Assembly (NCBI GenBank): GCA_964389305.1
Contig: CAYMEK010000089.1
Location: 1-12,372, forward strand
Reading direction: 5' to 3'
DNA from: CAYMEK01 sp964389305
Lineage (GTDB): Bacteria > Spirochaetota > Spirochaetia > SZUA-6 > DRHE01
DNA: 12,372 bases
A program made the position numbers and the translations under genes. The notes under the pieces are model-generated. The model saw only the letters and a program-made list of their open reading frames with translations, searched no databases and was not told the origin of the DNA. Position 1 is the first letter of the stretch; every line of letters starts with the position of its first letter. This document shows positions 6,033 to 12,372 of the stretch, piece by piece.

Positions 6033-9000
6033 TGTCAGCCTTTACCGCGCGTCGGGCTTCGGCTTCGCCGTCCCCGGGTTCCTGCGACGCCCCTGTGACG
6101 GCGGCCTCACCGCCGCCCGCAGCCCGCGTTTCCCCGCCCCGCAGGTAGTCGATCAACGGCTGCGAGATCAAGGGGACCACCTGGGGCAGCAAGTGGGGCA
6201 GCAGGTTGCCGAAAGCCCTGGGCATCAGGTCGGGCATCTGCTCGCGCATGAATCCGGGCATGGGGACCCGCCTGCCCACCGCTTCCAGCATGTCCGGCAT
6301 CACCTTGGGCATCATACCCGGCATGAGTAGGGGAAACAGCACCGGAAAAAGAGGTCTCATAGCGCCCAGAAGCAGGCCTCCGACGGAACCGAGCCTGCCG
6401 ATGAAACGCATCACCGTACCCATACCCATTGGCATGGCATCTACGAGCTGGGGAAACAGCTCCTGCATCAAGGCGGCCATGTTCTCGGGCACCATCAGGC
6501 TTATCATGGCCTCGAAGGTGGCCCAGGAGGTCAGCACATGGCCGAGATCCTCCTCGACCTGGTAACCGCGAGCCCTGGCCAGGAAAGTGGCCAGGTCGGT
6601 GACCTTCACATCCATGTTCCTCTTGGTCGCGCTAACCCGCATCTGGAACTCGCAGCAGGGGCACAAGGCCAGAACTTCCTCGGCGCCGGTATCTTTCACC
6701 TCTGCTAGCTTCATCGCTCCGATGTCGTGGGCCACCTCGGGTTCGGAAATCAGGGTCAGCACGGAGCCGCAGCAGTGCGCGCGCTCCCGGTTGTGCTCCA
6801 GCTCACGAAGCTCCACGCCGGGCACGGCCTTGATCAGCTCCCTGGGCGGATCGTACACGCCGCCGGCCCGGCCGATGTGACAGGAATCGTGCCAGGTGAC
6901 CGTCCTGTCGACCCGGCCGAACGACAGCTCTCCGCCGGCAAGGGCGGGCTGCAAGGCCTCGGAGTAATGCATCACCTTGATGTTATACTCGAGGCCTAGC
7001 TTTTCCGCCCATTCCTTGTAGAAATGAGACCAGGAAAGCCAGCAGGCGGGGCAGCTCGTGATCACGGTATTGGCGCCCCGTTTTTCGGCCTGGGTAAGAT
7101 TGTGCGCCACGATCCGCCCGAACTGCTCCCATTTACCTGCTACCAGCATGGGCAGCCCGCAGCAGCTCTCCTCCTCTCCCAGGTAGGTGAGCTCGATCCC
7201 GGCATCCTTGAGCAGGCGCACCGAAGAACGGGCGATATCCTTCTCCACGAAGGAGGCGGTGCAGCCGGCGAAGTACAGAGTCTCGCCCCTCTCCCGGATA
7301 TGAGGCCGCACGTCCTCCGGTATCCAATCGGCCCGGTTCTTCTTGTAGTAGGCCCAGATGTTCAGGTTGTCATCGAGGGAAGCGGACATGATCTCGAAGG
7401 GCGGGATGGTCATCATCTTCCTCTCTTCGATGTTCAGCCGGCGCAGCTTGAGCCAGGAGTGCTCAATTGGCAGCTTCTCCGAGCAGGTAACATTGCACAG
7501 CTCGCAGGTCGTGCACACCATGAAGGTGTTGACCGCTTCCTGATCCAGCTTCTCCCGGCCCTCTATCAGCTCCCGCAGGAAAAACCATTTTCCTCTCGGC
7601 GACTGGCTCTCCCAGAGGCGGCCGTAGTACTGGTCGCACTCGTCCACACAGAAACCGCAAGAGGAGCAGGCATAGGCGTACCATGCCACCTCGGGAGGAA
7701 TGCCTTTGACTGCGCGTGTGCCGATCCTCTCCTCCAGGGGAACCTTGAAGAGGTTTCCGATCGGGCGCAGCAGGTGCTCCAAGCTCATGGCCAGCCGCAT
7801 CATCCCAGATAACTTGCTCTCTACGACCTTGCCGGGATTCAAGATTCCGGACGGATCCGTTTCCCGCTTCAGATCCTTCAGGGCCTGCAGGCGCTCTTTT
7901 CCCAGAACAGAAGAGGCCTCTGCGGTGAAATAGAGACCGGTGGCGTAAGCGCGGCCGCCGTGGCGCTTGGCGATGCGGGTTACCGTGAGATACAACGGGA
8001 AGGTCAGGCTGTAGCCGAGACGGCGTTGATCCTGAGGAATGAAGCCGAGCAGCACGATCTCCCTGCCGGAAACTCCCATGCCCTCCAGGGCGAGGGGCTG
8101 CCTGATCTTGGCTTCCAGCTCCTTCAAGACGTCCGCCAGCGCCGAAACGGGCAGCACGGCTTCGGCGGGCACAATCGAAGGCCCGAGCCGCTTCACCTTC
8201 ATGAGGTGAAAACGCTCAGCCCACTCATGTTCGGCCAGCTCTCGGGACAGCAAGCGCCCTCCGCAGCCTTCGACCGCCCCGGCGAGCGCCTCGCCAACTG
8301 CGCCCTGTCCGTCCGCCGAAGCCTCACTGCCGTAAGCCAGAAGTGCCAGATACTTCTCCGGGAACAGGACCCGCTGTTCCGAGGGCCGTCCGTGGTGGAC
8401 CGACAGAGGAGCCCGGTTCGACAGGCGCACCATATCCGGATTCACGAAAGAGAACGACCAGATATCCATCTCTCCGAGCGAGCCGGCGAAACGGGCCAGA
8501 TCCTCGGCCGTATCGAAGGAGGCCAGGCTGACAGCCAGGTCGAGGCGGGGCATGGCTTTCAGGGTAATCTCGGTTATCAGGCCGCTGATCCCTTCGGCGT
8601 CGGCCACCAGGGGCAGCCGGTCTCCGGAGAACTCCCTCACCTCACCGCTGCCGAGCACCACCCGGGCGGATACCACGTTGTCGGCGAACCAGCCGTAACG
8701 CCAGGAGCCGAATCCGGCTCCACCCTGGGCCAGCCATCCGGCCACCGTGGAGGATGGATAGGAGGAAGGATAAAGGCGCAGGGTCAGTCCCTTCTTGATC
8801 AGCTGCTCGTCGAGCTTCTTCCACGATATTCCCGGCTGCACCGTAACCTCATCCCCCTGCAGGGAGACTACGCGGTTCAGGCGGGTGAAATCCACTACCA
8901 GGCCGCCCTTCACGGCAAGCACCCCGCCGTACCCGGAGGTGGACTTGCCTCGCGGCACCAGTGGCACTCCGCGAGCAGCAGCCCAGCGTACCAGCCGCAG

Positions 9001-9186
9001 GACCTCGGTCTCCGAAACCGGTTGGACCACGGCGGCGGGCAGAATGTTGCCCACGAAGGGTTTGATCATCCCGGGCAGCACACCGACGTCGTGGCTGTAC
9101 ATGCTTCGCTCCCGCCGGCTGACGGCCACCCGTCCGGGCATGAGCTCCTCGAGCTGCTGAACCTGGGCTGCGCTTGCTGTCCTCAT
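6016..9186 (-). CDS. FAD-linked oxidase fused to 4Fe-4S and CCG (heterodisulfide-reductase-like) domains, with Met/Pro-rich tail
   Basis: A complete 1056-residue fusion. Residues 50-210 are a PCMH-type FAD-binding domain (LVPRGKSTSGYGG; STVAGWLAQGGAGFGSWRYG) and 210-455 an FAD-oxidase C-terminal domain ending in DPSGILNPGKVV, as in GlcD and D-lactate dehydrogenases. Residues 500-570 hold two 4Fe-4S motifs (C507, C510, C513, C517; C558, C561, C564, C568). Two full CCG motifs follow: C642-x32-CC-x35-CxxC and C769-x35-CC-x35-CxxC. This is GlcD joined to a GlcF/GlpC-like part, so 2-hydroxyacid oxidation feeding a cluster chain is likely; substrate and electron acceptor are unknown. Residues 898-1010 are rich in Met, Pro and Leu, with prolines at four-residue spacing, a tail I do not recognise; 1017-1056 look disordered. 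GGGAGGAA precedes the ATG. The 3' end overlaps the convergent radical SAM remnant by 17 bp. Confidence 0.92.
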   Translation of the reverse strand: MRTASAAQVQQLEELMPGRVAVSRRERSMYSHDVGVLPGMIKPFVGNILPAAVVQPVSETEVLRLVRWAAARGVPLVPRGKSTSGYGGVLAVKGGLVVDFTRLNRVVSLQGDEVTVQPGISWKKLDEQLIKKGLTLRLYPSSYPSSTVAGWLAQGGAGFGSWRYGWFADNVVSARVVLGSGEVREFSGDRLPLVADAEGISGLITEITLKAMPRLDLAVSLASFDTAEDLARFAGSLGEMDIWSFSFVNPDMVRLSNRAPLSVHHGRPSEQRVLFPEKYLALLAYGSEASADGQGAVGEALAGAVEGCGGRLLSRELAEHEWAERFHLMKVKRLGPSIVPAEAVLPVSALADVLKELEAKIRQPLALEGMGVSGREIVLLGFIPQDQRRLGYSLTFPLYLTVTRIAKRHGGRAYATGLYFTAEASSVLGKERLQALKDLKRETDPSGILNPGKVVESKLSGMMRLAMSLEHLLRPIGNLFKVPLEERIGTRAVKGIPPEVAWYAYACSSCGFCVDECDQYYGRLWESQSPRGKWFFLRELIEGREKLDQEAVNTFMVCTTCELCNVTCSEKLPIEHSWLKLRRLNIEERKMMTIPPFEIMSASLDDNLNIWAYYKKNRADWIPEDVRPHIRERGETLYFAGCTASFVEKDIARSSVRLLKDAGIELTYLGEEESCCGLPMLVAGKWEQFGRIVAHNLTQAEKRGANTVITSCPACWLSWSHFYKEWAEKLGLEYNIKVMHYSEALQPALAGGELSFGRVDRTVTWHDSCHIGRAGGVYDPPRELIKAVPGVELRELEHNRERAHCCGSVLTLISEPEVAHDIGAMKLAEVKDTGAEEVLALCPCCEFQMRVSATKRNMDVKVTDLATFLARARGYQVEEDLGHVLTSWATFEAMISLMVPENMAALMQELFPQLVDAMPMGMGTVMRFIGRLGSVGGLLLGAMRPLFPVLFPLLMPGMMPKVMPDMLEAVGRRVPMPGFMREQMPDLMPRAFGNLLPHLLPQVVPLISQPLIDYLRGGETRAAGGGEAAVTGASQEPGDGEAEARRAVKADITGRN

Positions 9187-9223
9187 TCAGATTCCTCCCT
9201 GCTTCGATAATTTAAATATTTTT

Positions 9224-9258
9224 ATATTAATATATAAAGATTAATATAGATAAAGATT
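9224..9258. repeat. AT-rich repeats in the leader of the FAD/Fe-S fusion gene
   Basis: TAAAGATT occurs at 9235-9242 and 9251-9258 (16 bp apart), and the palindrome ATATTAATAT lies at 9224-9233. They surround the predicted transcription start and could be operator sites or simply low-complexity leader. In addition, CAATCAAT is repeated at 9278-9285 and 9306-9313. Confidence 0.4.
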
Positions 9259-9284
9259 CTACTATATTGTGAAAAAACAATCAA
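9256..9284 (-). promoter_or_regulatory. Promoter of the FAD/Fe-S fusion gene
   Basis: On the minus strand TTGATT (9284-9279), a 17-bp spacer and TAGAAT (9261-9256) match the sigma-70 consensus 4/6 and 5/6. The predicted start near 9249 gives a leader of about 60 nt that is almost entirely A and T until the ribosome site. The gene therefore need not depend on read-through from the radical SAM gene upstream. Confidence 0.6.
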
Positions 9285-9308
9285 TAGAAAAATTGACGGG
9301 AGCAGCAA

Positions 9309-10442
9309 TCAATCGGAGCTCGAGCGCGGGGTAAGCGTCAAACAGCCCTCCCGGAAGTTGTTCACCCCGACAAAGAACTCGCGCATCAGTACAACCCACA
9401 GGTATTGACCTCGGCGGGTCAAAAAATAGTGATCTCCGACTCGCCGCAGGGCTCCGGCCAGTCGAAGGGCTAGCAGCTCCTTCCACAGATCGGAAGCCAC
9501 CGCCCGCCCATACTTCCCTCTGAGCCGGCTCAGATCCAAGCTGGTGCCGAACAGCTTCATCAGCAGGTCGTAGCGGATCTGCTGTCTGCGGCTGAACCGC
9601 CGCGATGCCACCACCGGCAGGCGNNNNNNNNNNNNNNNNNNNNNNNNNNNNNNNNNNNNNNNNNNNNNNNNNNNNNNNNNNNNNNNNNNNNNNNNNNNNN
9701 NNNNNNNNNNNNNNNNNNNNNNNCGTCCCAACTGTTCGATTCTCCTGCGAGTGCGGCGGCCGGCCATCAGGGGATAACAGGTGACCTGGTCCAGCTCCAG
9801 CTCCAGAACCCGGCGCAGGTCTTCACGCAGAATCGCCTCGGTCTGCGACGGGAAGTTGAAGATCAGATCGACGTTGAGGGTGTCGAAGACTCCCGCAGCG
9901 GCCTCAAGCCCTTCGGCGATGGCCTGGCCGCTGCCGTAGGCGGCCAGCCTGCCGATGCGCTCCAGAATGCGGTCGTCGAAGCTCTGCACCCCCACCGAGA
10001 GCCTGGTTACTCCGCTTCGCCGGAGCCTGCCCAGGATTTCCGGCCTCAGGTGATTGGGATTGGTTTCCACCGAGATCCGGTCGATCGGCCAGAGCTGCCT
10101 TATCCGCCCGATGAGCTCCTCCAGCAGAGCCGGCCGAACTGTCGGCGTTCCTCCTCCTACGTAGACTTCGCTGAAACGAAAGCCAAGGTCGTGGTAGATA
10201 TCCACCTCGCGCAGCAGATACCGGAAGTATTCCCGGATCAGGGAATCCTCTACTTTGATCCGGTGGAACGAGCAGTACGGGCAGAGCTGCTCGCAGAAAG
10301 GAATATGCACATACAAAAGGTACGGCCTGTCTTTCCGGGCAACAGGCCGGAAGCTCCCGCCGGTATTGTCGCGTGGCGTGAACTCGAGGATGCTCTTGGT
10401 GAGCCTTCGCATGTAACGAGCCAGAGCCGTTTCAAGCAGCAT
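9309..10442 (-). CDS. Coproporphyrinogen III oxidase-family (HemW/HemN-like) radical SAM protein, interrupted by an assembly gap
   Basis: The N-terminal 239 residues and the C-terminal part are readable, separated by 100 N. The radical SAM cluster motif is HIPFCEQLCPYCSF (C50, C54, C57). It is followed by VYVGGGTPT, the SAM-contact region SVETNPN and RLSVGVQSFDD, all typical of the HemN/HemW superfamily. The C-terminal part (RFSRRQQIRYDLLMKLFGTS through REFFVGVNNFREG) looks like the winged-helix end of a clostridial subgroup. Members act in anaerobic heme synthesis or as heme chaperones (HemW); which applies here is open, and residues that might decide lie in the gap. Placement next to divergent cytochrome c maturation genes favours a heme role. 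The ATG at 10442-10440 has AGAAG about 10 nt upstream. Coordinates inside the gap are nominal, and the apparent frame across it is not evidence. Confidence 0.82.
   Translation of the reverse strand: MLLETALARYMRRLTKSILEFTPRDNTGGSFRPVARKDRPYLLYVHIPFCEQLCPYCSFHRIKVEDSLIREYFRYLLREVDIYHDLGFRFSEVYVGGGTPTVRPALLEELIGRIRQLWPIDRISVETNPNHLRPEILGRLRRSGVTRLSVGVQSFDDRILERIGRLAAYGSGQAIAEGLEAAAGVFDTLNVDLIFNFPSQTEAILREDLRRVLELELDQVTCYPLMAGRRTRRRIEQLGXXXXXXXXXXXXXXXXXXXXXXXXXXXXXXXXXXRLPVVASRRFSRRQQIRYDLLMKLFGTSLDLSRLRGKYGRAVASDLWKELLALRLAGALRRVGDHYFLTRRGQYLWVVLMREFFVGVNNFREGCLTLTPRSSSD
9624..9723. other. Assembly gap (100 N)
   Basis: Exactly 100 undetermined bases inside the HemW/HemN-like gene. A round 100 is a usual scaffolding placeholder. 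Relatives as I recall them have roughly 80 or more residues between the flanking blocks, against the 33 implied here, so the true gap is probably larger. Confidence 0.95.
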
Positions 10443-10495
10443 TGCAGATACTTCTCTTGATGCAGTCCGCAGGTCGCCAGGGCGCGCCGATGCAG

Positions 10496-10520
10496 ATCAT
10501 AGTTTACTTTTATGATAAAC
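10496..10520 (-). promoter_or_regulatory. Overlapping dyads and possible promoter before the HemW/HemN-like gene
   Basis: ATCATA (10496-10501) and TATGAT (10511-10516) form a dyad with a 9-bp spacer, overlapped by GTTTA (10502-10506) with TAAAC (10516-10520). On the minus strand the TATGAT at 10501-10496 is a 5/6 match to a -10 element, but its -35 would fall in the T tract of the terminator and is poor. It could be an operator, or a promoter that starts the gene downstream of the terminator. Confidence 0.35.
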
Positions 10521-10554
10521 AAAAAAAAAGCCCCGGCAGGAGCCGGTTAGGGGC
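10521..10554 (-). terminator. Rho-independent terminator upstream of the HemW/HemN-like gene
   Basis: On the minus strand a GC-rich hairpin is followed by nine T (10529-10521). The inner stem is CCGGC (10546-10542) with GCCGG (10537-10533) around a TCCT loop, extended by GCCCC (10554-10550) with GGGGC (10534-10530). It lies in the minus-strand leader 79 bp before the HemW/HemN-like start. No minus-strand gene is seen between it and resB, so it probably ends a short leader or small RNA. Confidence 0.8.
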
Positions 10555-10608
10555 GACGACCGCTGGAAGATACCATTACTCCCCCCGGGCAGATGAATCC
10601 TGCCAGCG
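10550..10608 (-). ncRNA. Putative structured leader RNA / attenuator (minus strand)
   Basis: Immediately 5' of the terminator, the minus strand can form CGCTGG (10608-10603) with CCAGCG (10566-10561), or alternatively GGCAG (10604-10600) with CTGCC (10592-10588). A run of six G (10586-10581) can pair with the same CCCC that forms the 5' arm of the terminator (10554-10550). These exclusive pairings are the design of a terminator/antiterminator switch. I could not match it to a known riboswitch class, and no good minus-strand promoter was found for it. Confidence 0.4.
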
Positions 10609-10609
10609 A

Positions 10610-10638
10610 TTGACAGGCCGCGGTTTTCCCCATACTAT
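10610..10638 (+). promoter_or_regulatory. Promoter of the resB-ccsA operon
   Basis: A perfect -35 TTGACA (10610-10615), a 17-bp spacer and TACTAT (10633-10638, 4/6). The predicted start near 10645 gives a leader of about 100 nt to the resB ATG at 10746. The promoter lies just upstream of the minus-strand structured leader, so both divergent units share this 303-bp control region. Confidence 0.6.
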
Positions 10639-10672
10639 CAGGCTCGAAGCGGGTAAAGGCGAGTGTTTTTGT

Positions 10673-10684
10673 CAAATATATTTG
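10673..10684. promoter_or_regulatory. Perfect 12-bp palindrome in the resB leader
   Basis: CAAATATATTTG is fully self-complementary and lies about 30 bp downstream of the predicted resB start site. TTGTCA occurs at 10669-10674 and again at 10688-10693. The position fits a repressor operator. The sequence is not a clean match to FNR or Rex sites. Confidence 0.4.
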
Positions 10685-10745
10685 GTGTTGTCATGCGGCT
10701 CCTGGTGCCTTCAACACCTGAAGAAGAGGAGAGGGTAGGACAGGA

Positions 10746-11678
10746 ATGCAATCCTTGTACAGGTTCCTAAGATCCATCAAGCTGGCGGTAGTCCTGATTC
10801 TGATCATCGCCGTGCTTTCCATACTCAGCACCCTGATTCCCCAGGGTGAAGAGGCCGCCTTCTACTTTCATGCCTATGGAGCCTTCTGGGCTCAGCTGAT
10901 TCTACGCCTGCGCTTCCATGATTTTTTCCATTCTTTTCTGTTTCTCGCGCCTGTGATCCTGTTCTTCGTCAACCTGTCCGTATGCACTCTGGACCGCCTC
11001 CTCAGCCGGCAGCCTCGCGGAGCCAGACGCCGCCACGGTCCTGATTTGATTCATCTCGGCCTGCTGCTCCTGATCGTCGGAGCATTGTTTTCGGTGTTCG
11101 GACGCCGGGAGGGCATGGCCTACATGGGAGAGGGCGATGAGATCAGGCTGCCCGGAGAGTATACGGTCCGGCTCCTATCGTACGAATTCCAGCGGTACGA
11201 GGACGGGCGGCCCAAAGACTGGATCTCCACGGTTGAGGTGCGGCGCGCCGGAGAGCTTGTTATGGACTCATACCCTATCGAGGTGAACAAGCCTCTGAGG
11301 ATAGGCGGCATCAGGATCTACCAGATCTCCTTCGCCCGCCAGGACAGGGCTTTCCTGCGCGACGGCCAGGGGCAGCGGCGGCTCATCTCCAGCGGTGAGG
11401 GATTCGAATGGCAGGGAGGCGTGGTGATCTTACGGGAAATCGAGGGAGATACGGCTATATTCGAGAAGTGGGAAGGCCACTCGCGCACGGCTGTTTATCG
11501 GGTGGCGGTCGGCGAGCGGATCGGGGAATACTCCGTCGAGGAAGTGGGAAGCCGGGAGGTAACCGGGTTGAAAGCTGTCAGAGATCCGGGCTTTGTCCTG
11601 GTGGTCATCGCCCTGATCATTACCTCCGCCGGGCTGACCCTGACGCTGGTCCAGAAAGGTAAGGACAAACAGATATGA
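10746..11678 (+). CDS. resB: ResB/Ccs1-family cytochrome c biogenesis protein
   Basis: A complete 310-residue membrane protein of system II cytochrome c maturation. Segments near residues 12-31, 62-82, 100-118 and 282-303 are hydrophobic, with an extracytoplasmic domain of about 160 residues between the third and fourth, the ResB layout. STLIPQGEE after the first segment and the LIHLGLLLLIVGALFS segment (H103 a candidate heme ligand) are family landmarks. ResB works with CcsA/ResC to carry heme across the membrane and attach it to apocytochrome CXXCH motifs. It is a short ResB compared with forms of 400 or more residues, as is common in anaerobes. A purine-rich ribosome site (GAGGAGAG, AGGA) precedes the ATG. 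Its TGA overlaps the next ATG (ATGA), which implies translational coupling. Confidence 0.93.
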   Translation: MQSLYRFLRSIKLAVVLILIIAVLSILSTLIPQGEEAAFYFHAYGAFWAQLILRLRFHDFFHSFLFLAPVILFFVNLSVCTLDRLLSRQPRGARRRHGPDLIHLGLLLLIVGALFSVFGRREGMAYMGEGDEIRLPGEYTVRLLSYEFQRYEDGRPKDWISTVEVRRAGELVMDSYPIEVNKPLRIGGIRIYQISFARQDRAFLRDGQGQRRLISSGEGFEWQGGVVILREIEGDTAIFEKWEGHSRTAVYRVAVGERIGEYSVEEVGSREVTGLKAVRDPGFVLVVIALIITSAGLTLTLVQKGKDKQI

Positions 11679-12372
11679 TCGCCACCGTAGCGTTTGGGCT
11701 GCTGATCGCGGCAGCCGTGATCCAGATAGTATTTCTGCTGCGCCGCGGGCGCCATATCGATGGATTCTCCCACTACCTCCTGCTGGCTGCGGCGGTGCTG
11801 CTGCTGTACGTCACCGTGGAGCGCAGCATCCGTATCCGCTTCGTGGCTATTACCAACACCTTCGAGTCCCTCGTATTCTTCTCGGCCATGATCGCCTTGT
11901 TGCTGTTCCTTTACAGGCTGCGAGCCGGGGAACGAACCATCCCCTTCATCACCTTCGGCTCTACGGTCGTGGCCATCGCTTTTCTGGCCGTTGCCTCTTC
12001 GCCCATCGCGCCCAAGGACGTGGTGCCCCCGATTCCGGCCTTGCAATCGTCCTGGCTCGTACTGCATGTAACCCTGTCCTTCATCGGGGAGTCATTTTTC
12101 GTTTTGGCTTTCGTCTGCTCCATCTACTACCTGGCGAGCCGCAGTGAAGAACGGAAGCAACGTCTCGACCGCCTCACCTACACCACGATCGCTATAGGCT
12201 ATCCGATTTTCACGGCCGGGGCGCTGGTCTTCGGTGCGATCTGGGCGCAGAGTGCCTGGGGAAGCTACTGGAGCTGGGACCCGAAGGAAACCTGGGCCCT
12301 GATCACCTCGTTGGCGTCCACCGCCTATCTGCACACCCGCCTGGTCAAGAAGCTGCGCGGCAGGATCTCAGC
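11675..12372 (+). CDS. ccsA: CcsA/ResC cytochrome c-type biogenesis protein, N-terminal part (partial)
   Basis: It starts at the ATG that overlaps the resB stop and runs off the right edge after 232 codons. Hydrophobic segments near residues 1-22, 34-47, 65-80, 92-107, 127-153 and 172-190 fit a polytopic membrane protein. The heme-handling motif WGSYWSWDPKET (195-206) is the tryptophan-rich signature of the CcsA/CcmC/CcmF family and faces the outside. H131 in LVLHVTLSFIGES is a likely conserved histidine ligand, and NTFES (61-65) is another family landmark. With ResB it forms the heme-delivery and cytochrome c synthetase complex. The C-terminal membrane segments and last histidines are outside the window. 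Confidence 0.94.
   Translation, partial: MIATVAFGLLIAAAVIQIVFLLRRGRHIDGFSHYLLLAAAVLLLYVTVERSIRIRFVAITNTFESLVFFSAMIALLLFLYRLRAGERTIPFITFGSTVVAIAFLAVASSPIAPKDVVPPIPALQSSWLVLHVTLSFIGESFFVLAFVCSIYYLASRSEERKQRLDRLTYTTIAIGYPIFTAGALVFGAIWAQSAWGSYWSWDPKETWALITSLASTAYLHTRLVKKLRGRIS

Noticed and set aside
7960..9210. A 416-codon plus-strand open frame opposite the FAD-binding domain
   Set aside because: It lies antisense to a protein with clear flavin motifs, has no recognisable domains, and has the composition expected from the reverse frame of a GC-rich gene.
10550..10590. Resemblance of GGGGGGAGTAA on the minus strand to the manganese (yybP-ykoY) riboswitch opening
   Set aside because: Only the first few bases resemble that class; the rest of its conserved core is not found and the downstream gene is not manganese-related.
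10669..10693. A Rex- or FNR-type site around the CAAATATATTTG palindrome
   Set aside because: The left half has TTGT but the right half does not end in ACAA, and there is no TTGAT-N4-ATCAA, so only an unassigned palindrome is reported.
1..12372. CRISPR arrays, insertion sequences, integrases, toxin-antitoxin or defence genes
   Set aside because: No repeat-spacer pattern, transposase, integrase or defence protein signature was seen on either strand.

Overview
The window looks like part of an anaerobic, cytochrome-containing, Firmicutes-like (Clostridia or Peptococcaceae type) genome, probably a draft or metagenome assembly. The evidence is GC-rich genes separated by short AT-rich control regions, near-consensus sigma-A-type promoters, GTG and TTG starts, strong Shine-Dalgarno sites, several iron-sulfur and radical-SAM proteins, a system II cytochrome c maturation pair, and a 100-N scaffold gap at 9624-9723. 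Taxonomy is inferred from gene content only.

Layout. (1) Positions 1-2630, minus strand: a DeoR-family regulator, then a lipoyl E2 acyltransferase, then the start of a thiamine-diphosphate E1 dehydrogenase that runs off the left edge. They form one apparent operon behind a perfect TTGACA-16-TATAAT promoter with TTTC-type repeats in the leader. (2) 2773-2991, minus: a small ferredoxin-like protein with one normal and one unusual cysteine set. (3) 3014-6032, plus: an operon of an aldo-keto reductase, a RarD-type transporter, and a COG1533-type radical SAM gene that has lost its cluster-binding region through a frame-breaking internal deletion. A nested hairpin and two promoter candidates precede it. 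(4) 6016-9186, minus: a 1056-residue fusion of a GlcD-like FAD oxidase, a two-cluster ferredoxin domain and two complete CCG domains, with an unusual Met/Pro-rich tail whose prolines recur every four residues. (5) 9309-10442, minus: a coproporphyrinogen-III-oxidase-family radical SAM protein interrupted by the N gap. (6) 10746-12372, plus: resB and ccsA (partial), divergent from (5).

Functional reading. Module 1 should oxidatively decarboxylate a 2-oxoacid or acetoin to an acyl-CoA under DeoR control; its E3 is not in the window. Module 4 probably oxidises a 2-hydroxyacid such as lactate or glycolate and passes electrons through iron-sulfur clusters to an unknown acceptor. Modules 5 and 6 suggest a heme and cytochrome c locus with a shared 303-bp divergent control region. 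That region holds a strong minus-strand terminator before the radical SAM gene, with a possible antiterminator pairing.

The best leads for something undescribed are the Pro-periodic tail of the large oxidoreductase and the putative attenuator leader at 10521-10608. I saw no CRISPR array, insertion sequence, tRNA, rRNA, phage or defence system.
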